Origin: Halicephalobus mephisto
Taxonomy: Eukaryota; Nematoda; Chromadorea; Rhabditida; Panagrolaimidae
NCBI GenBank assembly: GCA_009193035.1
Contig: SWDT01000103.1
Location: forward strand, 186,001-250,000
Length of the DNA stretch: 64,000 bases
Direction: 5' to 3'
Made by a program: the position numbers and the translations under genes. The notes beneath the pieces were generated by a model. It searched no databases. It was not told the DNA's origin and saw only the letters and a program-made list of their open reading frames with translations. Shown in pieces: positions 1 through 12,600 of this stretch. Each line of letters opens with the position of its first letter. Within the stretch, counting starts at the first letter, position 1.

Positions 1-190
1 CATAACAGTTGTTAAATTTCTTATTTTCCCTCATAACTTCTGAAGCAAAGGATATGCAGAACTCTTTGATAACCTTTGTAGACATCATTTAAAGTATTCT
101 AGCGACCAACAATACTTCTCTATTACTGTATAGTGATACAATTTACAATCAATGCTTCCAAAACTATGTACCATACTGTAGTTATAACGT
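1..190. repeat. Dispersed TACTGTA-rich repeat (family A), copy 1
   Basis: Starts mid-unit with CATAACTTCTGAAG and runs to ACCATACTGTA. The order of blocks (CATAACTTCTGAA, then GACATCATT, then TATTACTGTA, then TTACAATCAAT) recurs near 6.2, 7.75, 14.2, 45.7 and 63.8 kb. It lies in the intron before the first visible exon. Confidence 0.7.
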
Positions 191-213
191 TCCATTGATG
201 ATAGTACTTTTAG

Positions 214-1506
214 AATCCTGGAATGACGATGGAACATCATCTCAATATGGTCTTAGTGCAAAGTCCTGTCCCACAACTCCTCGGGGGTCGATCCCGGATC
301 TCTGTGATTCAGATGAGAGGTCTTCGAATTGCTCTAGACTCTGGAACAAGTCCCCATCGAGCACCTCTCTCGTCCAACTCCAACCAACGACGACTTCAAC
401 AACAAGTGGGACTTCCATAACCACCAATACAAGTCCGAATGACTCCGGGATTCATTCTGGAATTGCTGATTCTTCTCCTCCTTCGATCCCCTCCAGAAGA
501 GCTACTTTGCCGACTAGTAGGATCACTTCACCGAACCCGAAAACCCCAAGTAGTCATTTGTATGAAAACATAGGGTACAACTCAATTGAACCTTACAAAA
601 GTGCCTACAGACAGTCAAATTTCCCCACTATCAATGTAAATTTTTGTTTTTAAATTTTAATATTTTTATTTTTTCAGAATTTTCCACAAAAACCAGAAAT
701 CATCGACGGATCCCAACATAACGGAGGATTGAAGACATCCCTCAGTGCACATCTTCCTAGAATCAGCAATCCAACAAATTTCGGAACTAAAAGTCATTCA
801 ACATCACATTTTAGTAATTTACAAAGTAATCCTCAAGTTACTTCTGCAGCGAATTCTCAACTCGGGAGAATTGTCAGAAAAATTAGCAATCATCAAAATT
901 CTGGATTAATTCCCCCAAACTCTAATCATCGTTTATCCATGGCAAATCCTTCTAATGTCAGAAATCCTCAAAATAATAGAGGATTTTCTACAACTTCTTT
1001 AGATCGAAGAATTCTTCGTCAGAAACAAGCCGGAGGCGAAATTGAAGGTTCTCCGTCGACTTCAAACGGTTCCGCCGGACAGGCTTCGAAATTGACGACC
1101 ACGTTTCCTGTCGGAACTGGCAACGACCAGATGGCAAGGTTCGTAATCCCTACGGCGGAGATTTGAAATAATGGAAATTTTTCTTTTTAGCGAACCGACA
1201 CATGAATCTTCAGATCCTCGTTTTCGATCGACTTCTCAGCATGGAGGCATAGGATTTGGAGTTCCTCATTGTACAGTTAATCCTCGTCATCACTCTGCAG
1301 GAAGATTGCCTTCTGGAGAATGGTCTATTTTTAATACCATCAGGGATCCTCAAATGGAAGCATTGTTGAACTTCTATAGAGACGGTATCTTCAGCAAACA
1401 ATTAACACCGAATTCCGTCGTCAACAGTACTCCCACAACGAGGATTGTTCCTATCGAACAGAAATCCGGATCTACTCAGAGAACAAATGGAGCAACTATG
1501 GTATAG
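214..1506 (+). CDS. C-terminal part of a Ser/Thr/Asn/Pro-rich protein (5' end outside the window)
   Basis: Three exons read in one frame: 214-635 (after a TTTTAG acceptor, with one base of its first codon upstream), 678-1138 and 1191-1506, ending in TAG. The introns are 42 and 52 bp. The roughly 400 visible residues are low in hydrophobic residues and rich in Ser, Thr, Asn and Pro, with no membrane span, signal or cysteine pattern. A tyrosine-containing patch (LYENIGYNSIEPYKSAY) could be a phosphotyrosine-type docking site, but that is inference. The piece looks like an intrinsically disordered intracellular tail. The next two genes are claudin-like proteins with similar disordered tails, so it may be the tail of another such protein; nothing in the visible part proves this. 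Family not recognised. Confidence 0.75.
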
Positions 1507-1849
1507 GCCAAAGGATGTCGGGACGAATTTGCCCAAGTTTTAATTTCGAAATTTCGATCTCTTAATCCGTCCTTCACAAATTGCAATGTGAAATATCTGC
1601 TCAGTTACTGTAGTAAAAATAAAAATTGTTAGGAATAAAGGCAATTGAACTATTTAGAAAGGCCTTCGAGGCAGCTGTCAGGACGTAATAGCCCGTTGAA
1701 ACAGAACCATTACATTCAGGTGCAATTCTGTCGAGGCAAATGGACGATGGTCAGTCCGAATTCTCCTCATGGAAATTGAGTTCAAGGTTAATAACTTGAA
1801 GAAAGAGAATTCAACTCGAAATACTCAGACATCTTGTAGATTTTTCTTT

Positions 1850-2230
1850 TTTTGAAGATTTTTAGAGTTTTATTTTTGGATAATTATAATTTTATAAAAA
1901 GTTAAATTTCTTCTAAATTTTCCTTTTTTTAATATTTTTATTTTTATAAAATAATAAACATAAATTTTTTGTTTTTTATAAAAATTTTAATTTCTAGACA
2001 TTTTTATTTTTAGATAATTTTTATTTTTTTAATTTTATAAAAAGTTAAATTTTTTCTAAATTTTCCTTTTTTTTAATATTTTTATTTTTATAAAATAATA
2101 AACATAAATTTTTTTTATAAAAATTTTAATTTCTAAAGATTTTTATTTTTAGACAATTTTTATTTTTTTTAATTTTATAAAAAGTTAAATTTCTTCTAAA
2201 TTTTTTTTTATTTTTGAATAATTTTTAATT
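1850..2230. repeat. AT-rich tandem repeat, about 142-bp unit
   Basis: The block ATAAAAAGTTAAAT recurs near 1894, 2036 and 2178, a spacing of about 142 bp. The sequence is almost entirely A and T. Confidence 0.7.
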
Positions 2231-2739
2231 TTTAATTTTCAAATTTTTTTATTTTTTATAAAAAACTGAGTTTGGTTTTTTATGAAAATTGAAATAATTA
2301 GATTTTTTATTTTTACAGAAATTTATTAAAATTTTTATGAATTTTTTACTTTTTTATGACAAATTTGATTAAAAATTTTCATTAATTTTTTTTTATTTTT
2401 AAAAAATTTTTGTTCCATTTTTTTGAATAAAAATTATTGGATTTGTTTCCTATCTATTTAGTTTTCACGGATAATTGATCACGGATCGGATTTGTTTGGA
2501 ATAGTTTCTACAAAATTTCAAAAACGTAAAAATTATTTTTCAATTTTTTTAAATTTATAATTTTTACTTTCGACGGCACAATTGTCGTTAACCTTGGCAC
2601 GCCAATCAATGTTCGATTCGTCAAGGCCGGATCTCCGCGGATATGTACTCTCGTGTACCTGGCCGTTGAATGTCTGCATTTCCGATTGTATAGAATTCGC
2701 GCATTCAAATCCCGATCGTTATTTTTAAACCAAAAAGAT

Positions 2740-3120
2740 TTAAATTTCCCGATTCCAAGTTTAATTCCAGTAACCGGAATAATTTAAACTTTCCCATTAC
2801 AGTAATAAAATTAATTTTTAATTTTTCTATTATAGTAATCGAAATAAAGTTCAAATTACTGTAATAAAAATAATTTTTATTTTTTAATTCCAGTAACCGG
2901 AGTAATTTAAACTTTCCCATTACAGTAATAAAATTAATTTTTAATTTTTCTATTATAGTAATCGAAATATAATCTAGATTACTGTAATAAAAATAATTTT
3001 TATTTTTTAATTCCAGTAACCGGAGTAATTTAAACTTTCCCATTACAGTAATAAAATTAATTTTTAATTTCTCTATTATATTAATCAAAATATAACTCAG
3101 ATTACTGTAATAAAAATAAT
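2740..3120. repeat. 123-bp tandem repeat, three copies
   Basis: Each unit contains ACAGTAATAAAATTAATTTT and AATTCCAGTAACCGG. The unit is a multiple of three, so a chance minus-strand open frame repeats with a 41-residue period. That frame is not a gene. Units carry several ACAGTAAT/ATTACTGTA blocks. Confidence 0.85.
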
Positions 3121-3346
3121 TTAAATTTACTCCTTACAGTAATTGAAGTAACTTTAAATTTTTACATTACTGTAGTCGAAATATTTTAAGCTTTACATTA
3201 CAGTAACCTATATGATTCTAATTTTCTACTACAGTACCTGATTGATTTTAATTTTCTTACTGTAGCCAAATGATTCTAATTTTCTACTACAGTAATCATG
3301 ACAATTTTAGTTTTTTTAATTGTCCTATTTGAAATAATTTTAAAAT

Positions 3347-3598
3347 TCAAATTTTTCTCTTGACCTTCTGAAACGAAAACAATCTGTCAGGATTTTCATC
3401 TGTCGGCTTGTCTTTGATTTGCCACCCAGCATATTTTTGGTATTCTGTCAGTTTGATCGGATCAAAATTGTTGCGCGAAATTTGATGAATTGAAAATTTT
3501 TGATTTTGAGGACTGATGACAGTCTCACAATCAATTAAATACTTTCGCTTTTGTCGATCTTTGGCAATTGGTATCGGGCTCTCGTGTCTCAAGGCCAT
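3347..3598 (-). CDS. Possible small protein, 83 aa
   Basis: An ATG-started open frame of 83 codons whose composition is unlike the homopolymer-rich DNA around it: mixed, polar, with normal-looking codon choice and no low-complexity runs. It ends in a basic tail (KVKRKI). No signal peptide, membrane span or known motif is visible, and I do not recognise a family. The reverse-strand sequence contains CGTTTCAG near the 3' end, so the last codons could belong to a different exon structure. No clear trans-splice acceptor is seen just upstream. It could also be a remnant or a chance frame. Confidence 0.35.
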   Translation of the reverse strand: MALRHESPIPIAKDRQKRKYLIDCETVISPQNQKFSIHQISRNNFDPIKLTEYQKYAGWQIKDKPTDENPDRLFSFQKVKRKI

Positions 3599-5086
3599 CT
3601 TCGTAAAGAATGTGTATCACCGTCGAGATTGATACTTACGACGTTTTCATTTTTGTCATTTCTCAAGTCCATTTGAATACAAGTTTAGAATCCCGTACAG
3701 GTTTTTAAAAACTTCCGGAATTTAGTAGAGACTTCTGAAACCTTTCCAGTGCTTCATAGAAGATTCTGAAGACTTCTAAAATTTCTCCAATTCTTTATAG
3801 AAGATTCTGAAGACTTCTAAAATTTTATGCAAATGTTTGAAATCTTCTAAATTCAATAGAAATTTTTAGAATTCAGAAAAAATTTTTGAAATTGAAAAAT
3901 TATCCTTCAGATTTTCTAAAATGCCGTAGAAATTGTCTGAAATTTTCCAGAATCTGATCTGAACTTTCCGGAATTCTGCGGAAATTTTCAAAACTTTTTA
4001 AAATTAATAATAAACTTTTGAGAAATTTTAATTTTAAAAATTCCAAAATATCCAAGTTGAGATAATTTGTAACAATATTTATTTTCATTTTTAACGTATT
4101 CTGATTTTTTTCACAATGACTCATCGAGGTTTCTGAAAACATAATTGGGTTTTATGAGGACGTCTGAGTCATCGCTGTTTTCGAATCATGATTCCGAGAG
4201 AAGAGTCTTTCTTCATCTCATATCTCCATTTTGAAGTAATCTTTAAATCGCCGCCACATCGATTCCGATGACCAAACACGTTGAAATTTGCAATTTTAAC
4301 ACAGCAAGGGGTCCAGGGGACTTTGGATTTTTCAAGGCCGGCTTATCCGATTTTCTTCTTTTTGACCTGAATTGTATTTTAACATTTTTCTTAATTTTCA
4401 AGTTTTTAAATTTTTATTTTTCATTTTTATGTATTTTGCCTGAGGCAATAAGTTCTGTCCATCAAGACTTGTGAAAATTCAAAATTGAACGACCTCGATT
4501 CAGTTGTGCAAGACGTTAAAATTGAGGTTTATTAGTTTCATTTTGTCCTCGGATTTCACTGTTACTCAAACCAGGTTGTAATGTTGATCCCAAATCTCAA
4601 CCATATCGATCCGTAATCGTAAGTTGGGTTTACGACCTTCCCCGCGTTAAATCCATGAAACTCTTTTCCGAAAATTGGAATGAATCATCAAAATTCAAAT
4701 TTTTGAGATTTCAATCTTCATTGCAATTTTGATTTGTGGGAGATTTTTTTGGCATTACGGTTACCCCGGACCCCAAGGTCATTTTGCTTCTCAGAGGTTT
4801 TATTTCCGTTGAAGTTTTGTTTCAAATTCCATGTACCTGAAGACAACGAGACCTTCCAGTGTGTGTCCCTAGTCCGATGGAAACCGGTTGGGACGAATGT
4901 TCGAACAGATTCGCCTTCTGGACCCTGAATGCCGCCGATGTGTGTAACAGACTGTTTTTCAAATCGTGAGCGATTCAGTGTCTTCTCTGGCATCTCCACG
5001 TGCATCTTTCGTGTTTATTATTTTGTTTTCTATGACGTTTAAAATTTAATTTTTTAATTTTAGTATTCTAAAAAGTCCAATATAAA

Positions 5087-7107
5087 ATGTCAGAAATTGG
5101 ACGAAAATCAACAATCACATTCTCGGTCGTGCTGACCTTGATTGGCATGGGGTTATCCATCGCTGCCATCATGTTTCCGAGTTGGCAGGTCGTCAACTTG
5201 AGAGAATACAACTCCATCCATGAACACGGCCTCTGGCTAGATTGCACAAGACATTCCAGAGATGGACATCCGATCCTTAGAAGGTATTCCACCATAACTG
5301 AACCACTTCATTGTGTCTACAAATTTGATTACGATAAATATTCGGGAACTTTTGACTTGGAAGACGACAACAGCCCTGTCGGAGAAGTCAATCGACACAA
5401 GTTCTACGGATGGCACACTGCAACGTTGATCCTTCTAGCGTTGGCTTTATTGACAGCTTTCATGTCTGTATGTATCGGAATCTGTGGATGCTGTTATGGA
5501 TCTTTGTCTTTAGTCTACACTGGAATCATGTTGATCACAAGTAAGTTTGAGGAATTGACTAAGAATTTAATAATTACAGAAGAAGAAATCTATTTTTGAT
5601 GAAGAACCATAGTGTTCTGATTTCTCGGATATCTAGGAGGTCTTTGATGATGATAATGGACTTTGTAAAGTAGTCAGAGAGTTGTGCACCTTATATGGTT
5701 CTACTTTAGGAATTCGAGATCCATCTAGATAGACTATTTCCAAAATATTAATCGTGAAATAGTGTAAGATGACGAAACCGAAATCAGATTGTTGTAGTTT
5801 CTACTGAGTTATAGAAATTCGTTTTAGGATCATTTAGCAACAAAAGTTATTTTTGATTGTTATAATAACAATGATATTTTCAGCGTTCTTATCAGCAGTG
5901 GCAGTAGGCTTATTCTTCTTCTTCTCACATAGAGCTGACAACCGTTTCATCAAGGGTATTGTCGGAACGTATGAACAACGCGTCGGAATGGCCTTCTTCC
6001 TCCAGTTGGCAGCTTGTTTCTTCCATTTCTTTGCTTTCTTAGTTGCTATTCTGTCTGTTTACTTCTCATTCACAGCAAAAGGAGCCATTCTCGACAACTA
6101 CAGTGTCCAAAGAAGCTCCAGAACAAACATGACGAATATCGGACGGTAAGTATTTCGTAATAGTCACAATATGAGTGTAATGTTGAAGTTATTGGTTGTT
6201 ACTTGTTCTACAGATGTCATAACTTCTGAAACAGAAGCCTTAGGAATATCTTTAACACCTCAAATCGTAGACCTGATTGTGAAATTCTAATAGTACACAA
6301 TGCCTTTCTGTTATTGCATAATGAACTAAATTACAACCAATAGTTTCAAGATTATTTATCATGTTGTAATTCATTAATGTGCTATCAAAAAAGGGTAATA
6401 ATGCGTATCCCAGGTCAAGTGCAACTCTAACCTATGTCTGATGTCGATTCTTCTTAAAAATTAAGTGCATATAGTCCGTAATTTTGGACTTCTTGATTGT
6501 ATTTTGGTTTATTGCAAGGTATTTTATATTGCTAGTATTTTCCCGATGAGATTTATAGTTCAAGTTATCAAAGAGCTCCATATCTTCTGCTGTAGAAATT
6601 ATGGTAGAAAAATTGAAGCTTTTCTGAAGCAGAAGACACACGGAAATCTGCGATATCTTAAACTTTAAATGTCATCGAGAAGATTCTAACAGTCTATGAT
6701 ATCTTATAAGTATGCAATCAACCAAGTTACAAATAATATTTCCGAAATTACGAATTATACTGTATTTGTTGACAAACAATAACCTATGGTGAATGTCCTC
6801 ACTTTATTGTCCCTTGTTCTGGTTCTGGTTAATAACACCTTTCACACGAATTAACTGTTGTAGCACGCCGTCCAATTATGAGCTGTTAATGCAACAAGAG
6901 CAACCAGATAACATCTTCAGGTCCATGGAATTCGATTCCCAAATTGGGGGTTTCCAACAGAATCCAAACAAAACCAAACTGCCTCCCTACTATGGTGCGG
7001 ATAAATTCAATGGTTTCGACAGTATGCCAGAACTGCATCATGCCCGCAGCTATCAATCAGACATCAATCCTCCCAGAATCCGCAGAAAATCCGAAACTTG
7101 CGTCTGA
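5087..7107 (+). CDS. Claudin-like four-span membrane protein A, 319 aa
   Basis: Exons 5087-5540, 5884-6145 and 6864-7107 join in frame (960 bases). Hydrophobic segments lie near residues 11-33, 107-130, 136-165 and 185-215, the claudin/PMP22/CACNG plan. The first extracellular loop contains GLWLDC and then a second Cys (LHCVYKFDY), matching the claudin W-GLW-C-C signature. A cytoplasmic tail of about 100 residues follows the last span and ends in a basic stretch (RIRRKSETCV). Claudin-family proteins act at cell junctions or as channel accessory subunits; which role applies here cannot be read from sequence. The gene directly downstream is a paralogue, sharing HGLWLDC and CVYKFDY. Intron 2 (6146-6863) holds a family A repeat. 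The ATG at 5087 follows a candidate trans-splice acceptor ending at 5063. Confidence 0.85.
6185..6380. repeat. Dispersed TACTGTA-rich repeat (family A), copy in intron
   Basis: Shares ATGTCATAACTTCTGAAACAG and AAATTACAACCAATAGTTTC blocks with the other family A copies. It lies in intron 2 of claudin-like gene A. Confidence 0.6.
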
Positions 7108-7714
7108 AAATTATAAAAAACAAACCGTTTTTATCGGGTCTTTGTTTATTCGTTGACGCATTTTTATAATTATTCTACTGTATTTGAGATATTCTCGAAG
7201 ATGATCCTGTTCTTGCCATATGATCACTTCTCTTTCGTTTTAGTTCTTATATAGCCAAAAATCGCAAATTTGATATTTTAGTTTAACTAGCATTCAAGTT
7301 TTATCTGAAAACAAATTTTTTCAAATTTTCTGGATTTTCGTTCAATTGTCTGCTGGTCCTTCAAATCCGAAAAGAATAGCCGTGGATGTCCAAAATAAAA
7401 ATGGACAAATCTACCTCTTTCGCAGTTTCCTGATTTTAATTGACTGAATTTGACATTGTATAATTTTTAAAAAGTGATTTCGTCTGAAAAGAATAAAATG
7501 TGACTCAAATTTTAAACTTGGAACTTAAAAAACAAATATGATATACAGTTTTGCAACTATTGGTTGTAAGTGGTTTATCACACAGTAATAGGAAAGTTCT
7601 GTATATTGGTAGAATATTCCGAAGGAAGTCTAGAATTTAAGTTAATAGAGATTATTTTATATTCTATAATCCCGAAGCTACAATAGACAATTTGGGATTT
7701 TTGAAAATAAGAAA

Positions 7715-8065
7715 TTTAACAATTGTTATGGAAAAAATCAAGATATTCTGTCATAACTTCTGAAGGAGAAGGAATATAGATATCATTAATAGCCCAAATT
7801 ACAGAGCTTAGTTTAGCGATTCTAGGAATATAGAATACTTTCCTGCTACTTTACAGTAGCCTAAGTTACAACTGATATATCCGAAATTTTGGGCTATATC
7901 ATGATGTGTTTTACAGATGTCATAACTTCTGAATTAGAAGTTGTAAAGACATCATTTATATCTTAAATCGTAGACCTTCTTATAAGGATTTTAACAATAT
8001 ACACACTTTTTAGTTCTATCTAATGAAACAAGTTATCACCAATACTCCCAAAACTATGGATGGTA
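7715..8065. repeat. Family A repeat, two tandem units of about 169 bp
   Basis: TCATAACTTCTGAA occurs at about 7751 and 7920. The whole block is nearly identical to 14175-14510 in an intron of the downstream paralogue. Confidence 0.85.
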
Positions 8066-8946
8066 CTGTATTTTAAACTTGGGCAATTAACTTTCGGTAA
8101 AATTTAACTGTCCTTTTTTGAGATTCAATTTTAGGATAATGTGCCGAAATGCGCAGATTCTATATCTTAAGAAATCATTCATCCATGATGACTCATGATT
8201 TCCTTGTCGATCACTTGACAATTCACCTCGGCGTTCCGTCTTTCCTCTCGCCGCCACTTGAACGTGTCAACAACCCGAGTTTTATTATTATCTATTCCTT
8301 CCAAGTTCAGAACCAAATTGCCCGATTTGCCTATTTATTGAATTTTTCTCCATCTCTGTAGGTACCTATTGAAATCCACAAAATTGATCAAGGTCGGAAA
8401 TTCAAACTTGGACCACGAATATCCCAGTAGTCATTACATATCGCCGTCAACCGCTAGATGACCCTGTAGAGTTCGGAGTTAGCCTGAATCTGGGTCACGG
8501 TTTGAAAATCGCGCAATCGGACAAACTACCGTGGGGCAATAGAAGATTGTCCTCGAAGGCGGGGCATCTGACGGCTGTCAAGACACACAACTGCTCTATT
8601 GCCTGCTGGAGCTGTAAGAAGTACTGGCCACTGTTTCAGGTTCAGCCTTCTGCAATGACTCCTGCTGTTACAAGCACCGTTTCTTCAATGGTTTATTAGC
8701 CTGCGATAGACAACAGAACGAAGAGGACATCCTTACTGCGGCCTTCAAAGTCGATTCGAAAACTGGTATTCAAATTTTTACAGCGCGTCCTTCTAATCTC
8801 GGTTTGAAAGATTTTCTTCCTGAAATCCATGATGGATTTTCCTTTTAAAGTCTTTATGGATCATGTTTTTAAATTAACCATGAATTCTGTTCATGAATTC
8901 ACCATAGATTTAGCTTCAAAATCGATTATGGACTTTATTTTCGAAC

Positions 8947-9280
8947 CATGATATATTTGATTTTAGAATTTATAATAACTTTTTCAATCTATATTGAAAT
9001 ATTTAAACATGGTGAATTCTGTTTTTTAATCATTATATATTTGATTTCAGAGTTTATAATAACTTTTTTAATCTATATTGAAATCTTTAAACATGGCGTT
9101 TTCTGTTTTTTAATCATTATATATTTGATTTTAGAGTTTATAATAACTTTTTCAATCTATATTGAAATCTTTAAACATGATGAATTCTGTTTTGGAATCA
9201 TTATGTATTTGATTTTAGAATTTATAATAACTTTTTTAATCTATATTGAAATCTTTAAACATGGCGTTTTCTGTTTTTGA
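8947..9280. repeat. 84-bp minisatellite, four copies
   Basis: Units contain TTTATAATAACTTTT and AATCTATATTGAAAT and ATTTAAACATGG. The 84-bp period is a multiple of three, so one frame stays open as a 28-residue repeat (IYLILEFIITF...). It lacks other coding signs and is taken as a by-product. Confidence 0.85.
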
Positions 9281-9601
9281 ATCAATCCTGATTTCTGTCT
9301 GAACCTATGTTGGATTCCATTTTTGAAACATGATGAATTACATTTTTCCATCATGATAGGTTTTATTTTTGAATCTATACTAAATTCTGTTTTTTTATCT
9401 ATCCTGAATTTCCTTCCTAGATGAATCCTGGATTTTGTTTGGATATGATTTCAACCGTGCCAAACATCTGGAAAACCAGATTTTCCGCGACTTTTGATCA
9501 TGATCACTTTCATAAAAAACTTTTCCAGCTTCAACGATTCCGGTGTCGATGGTGAGATGATTCTGAGACTTGATTGCTCAAAATTAAATACTTAATCGAA
9601 A

Positions 9602-12600
9602 ATGAACGACGGTGACGCCAAATGTAACTGTAAATCAATCACTTTGACTTTGTTTTTTCTTTTTCAAGTTTTCGGATTTACTGCTTGTCTTCTGGCCATT
9701 GTTTCTCCTACTTGGCAGTATGTATATCTCGAGGATGGAAGGACAGAACACCATCATGGCCTCTGGCTGGATTGCAAACGAGATTACTCCAACGAATACG
9801 GGCGTCCTAGGGAGTACTACGAGAAGCTCTATAGGTCAGTTTCAACATCGTAATTTTAAAAATAATAAAAAAAAATAATAATTTTAAAAATAATGAAAAA
9901 TAATAATCTTAAAAATAATGAAAAATAATAAATTTAAAAATAATGAAAAATAATAATTTTAAAAATAATGAAAAATAATAATTTTAAAAATAATAAAAAA
10001 TAATAATTTTAAAAGTAATAAAAAGTAATAATTTTAAAAATAAGGACAAAAACCTATAATCTTAGAAATAGTAAAAAATTACTATTTTAAAATTAAAATA
10101 AAAACCTATAATCTTAGAAATAATTTCAAAAATTAAAAATCAAATTTCTTCGAAATGTTAAATTCTCATTTAAAAGAAGAACTTTTTAGAAAATTAAAAA
10201 ACATTAAATTTAAAACCTAGTTATTGAAATAAATTCATTTTTAAACAATTATAAGAATTCTGAAAATTCTTATTGAAACATTTTCGTAATATTACTCATT
10301 TTTAATTTTCGTAAAAAAGTATGATTGAAAAATTAAAGTTTTTGAAATTTTAGAATTTCTATGTGGAAATAGTGAAAGAGAAAAGTGATAAATTTAGAAA
10401 TTTGAACATAAATCGAATCGCTCTTTTTTATTTTTTTTGACAATCCTAAAAGTTCAAAAAAGTCATTTTAAAAAATTTCACAAAAAGTTTATTTTTATAA
10501 AAACAGAAATATAATTAAAAATTAATACATTTTTTGAAATTCTCTCAAAAGTGAAACAAATTTTTAAAAATAAATAAAATAAAAAATTATTAAAATTTAT
10601 TTGTTATTATTTTAAAAAATTTTATAAAAAGTTTTATTTTTATAAAAATAGAAATATAATTAAAAATTAATACATTTTTTGAAAATTTAAATTTTGATCA
10701 AAAGTGAAACAAGTTTTTAAAAATAAATAAAATAAAAAAAAATAAATTTTAATAATTTTTTATTTTAAAAAATTTTATAAAAACTTTTATTTTTTATTTT
10801 CATAATGTCGATGATTTATTTATCTTTTCTAAACCAATTTCCTTGCGAAACTGCATTCTTCGGGTTCTGTTTCAAGTCCTGAAGGTCACTCGAAGTCGAC
10901 AGTTGCACATGACCGCGTCCCGATTGTTTTGAATTTTTTCAATTCTAAAATCGGGTTATATAATTTCCAATACTTCGTCCATTTAACGACATCTGTCGTT
11001 TCCGAAGCTTTGGGAATTTTGCCGTCGATTTTTATCGTATAGGAACATTATGAAATAACCTTGAAAAAGAACTTTTTCAAAAAGGATTTGGAGGAAAAAA
11101 TAGCATAATCATATTATTACATAAAATTGAAAATAAATTTTTTTCCGAAATGGTCTCAAGGAAAGTTTCTGGAAGATTTGAAAGTACAGTAATTTGCAAT
11201 TTTGAGTAGTAGTTTTATAAGATTTCGTAATTAACTACATTGTTATAAAAATCAAAATGTTTTACAAAATGGTCCTGAAGGGAATTTCTAGAATTGTCCA
11301 GTCAGGACATAAAAGTAGAAAAATTAAGAATTTTATGACTTTTTAACTATCAAATTATAGTCATAATATGATAAAAAAATTAAAATATTTTACGAAATGG
11401 TCCTGACGGGAATTTCTAGAATTTTCCAGTCAGGACATAAAAGTTGAAAAATTAAGAATTTTATGACTTTTTAACTATCAAATTATATTCATAATATGAT
11501 AAAAAAAGATCAAAATGTTTTACGAAATGGTCCTGACGGGAATTTCTAAAATTTTCCAGTTGGGATCCGAAACTATGAAATTTAGGATTTATATGATTTT
11601 TTAACTATCAAATTATATTCATATAGTTATAAAAATAAAAAATAACTATTTTCTTACGAACTGGTCCCGACACGAAACTTTAGAATTAACTTAAAAAATA
11701 TTTTAGATTGGAGGATTTGCAAGGACCGTTTGATCAATTTTCACTTCCTTCTTTGATGTGTGTTTACAAGTTCGATTACTGGATTGACGAAGAAGATCTT
11801 TATGAACACGGATATGACGAAAACAGATTACAAGATGACGCATATCAGCACTTGTTTCTCGGATGGAAAATCGCGGCTTTAACGGCTTTGACTTTTTCCC
11901 TCGTATGTGCTCTGAGTTCCTTGATCATCAGCGTCTGTGCCTTCTGTCATCGACTTCTCGTTTGTGTGTCTACCGTAATCGCCACAATCTCAGGTAAATT
12001 ACTTCCACTGTACGATCTTTGATTTCCTGAGGACATTTGCTAACTTTGATTTCCTGAGGGCATTTGCTAACTTGACTACTGTTATAACTTTTATTAAGAC
12101 TTGGACAAAATACACTGTAGAATAATACGAAACATATAAGCACAACACTTAGGGAACCCCCCGACTAACCGAAGTGTTTCCTTTTATGCTCCTCAACAGA
12201 GAACTAGGACTTTCAAATCCTGAGTATCCTGAATATCTCCGGTCGTGGAAACTATGAATCCACAACAACTACAGTAATTTTTAAATTTTCTTAGATCATT
12301 CTTATTGATGATCAATATCTTCAGAAATTTCAAATTCCAAAAAAAACTGATTCAAAAAAGATAAAAATTCCGAAACTATGCCGAATCGAAGAAGACAAAC
12401 ACCATGATGTGCATTTTTTAATTTTCAGATCAGTCTTGTTGATGATCAATATTTTAAGCAATTTCGAATACCAAAAATATAAAAAATAAATTTTAAAACA
12501 TTTGATCCCTCAGGACATTTACCTCTTTTGATCCAAATTAATTTCGGAATTTTTTCTTTTTAAGTCATTTATATTTATCACAATTAATATACACAAAAAA

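Larger units (their letters stand above)
1507..5086. other. Intergenic region: 3' UTR, AT-rich repeats, claudin-gene upstream DNA
   Basis: 1507-1850 is the probable 3' UTR of the preceding gene. 1850-2230 and 2740-3120 are tandem repeats (listed separately). 3347-3598 holds a possible small minus-strand gene. 3700-4000 is made of imperfect AGAAGATTCTGAAGACTTCT-type repeats. 4140-5060 has more mixed base composition and probably contains upstream control DNA of the claudin-like gene that starts at 5087. A TTTTTAATTTTAG acceptor ends at 5063, 23 bases before that ATG, and is a candidate trans-splice site. Confidence 0.6.
7108..9601. other. Intergenic region between the two claudin-like genes
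   Basis: Contains a two-unit family A repeat (7715-8065) and an 84-bp minisatellite (8947-9280). 8380-8780 is less AT-rich than its surroundings, but its open frames lack convincing starts and splice sites, so it is more likely regulatory than coding. No gene supported. Confidence 0.6.

Noticed and set aside
2705..3088. 127-codon minus-strand open frame with internal 41-residue repeats
   Set aside because: Produced by a 123-bp tandem repeat whose length is a multiple of three; no start, splice or domain evidence.
8948..9280. 110-codon hydrophobic open frame with 28-residue repeats
   Set aside because: By-product of the 84-bp minisatellite; no coding context.
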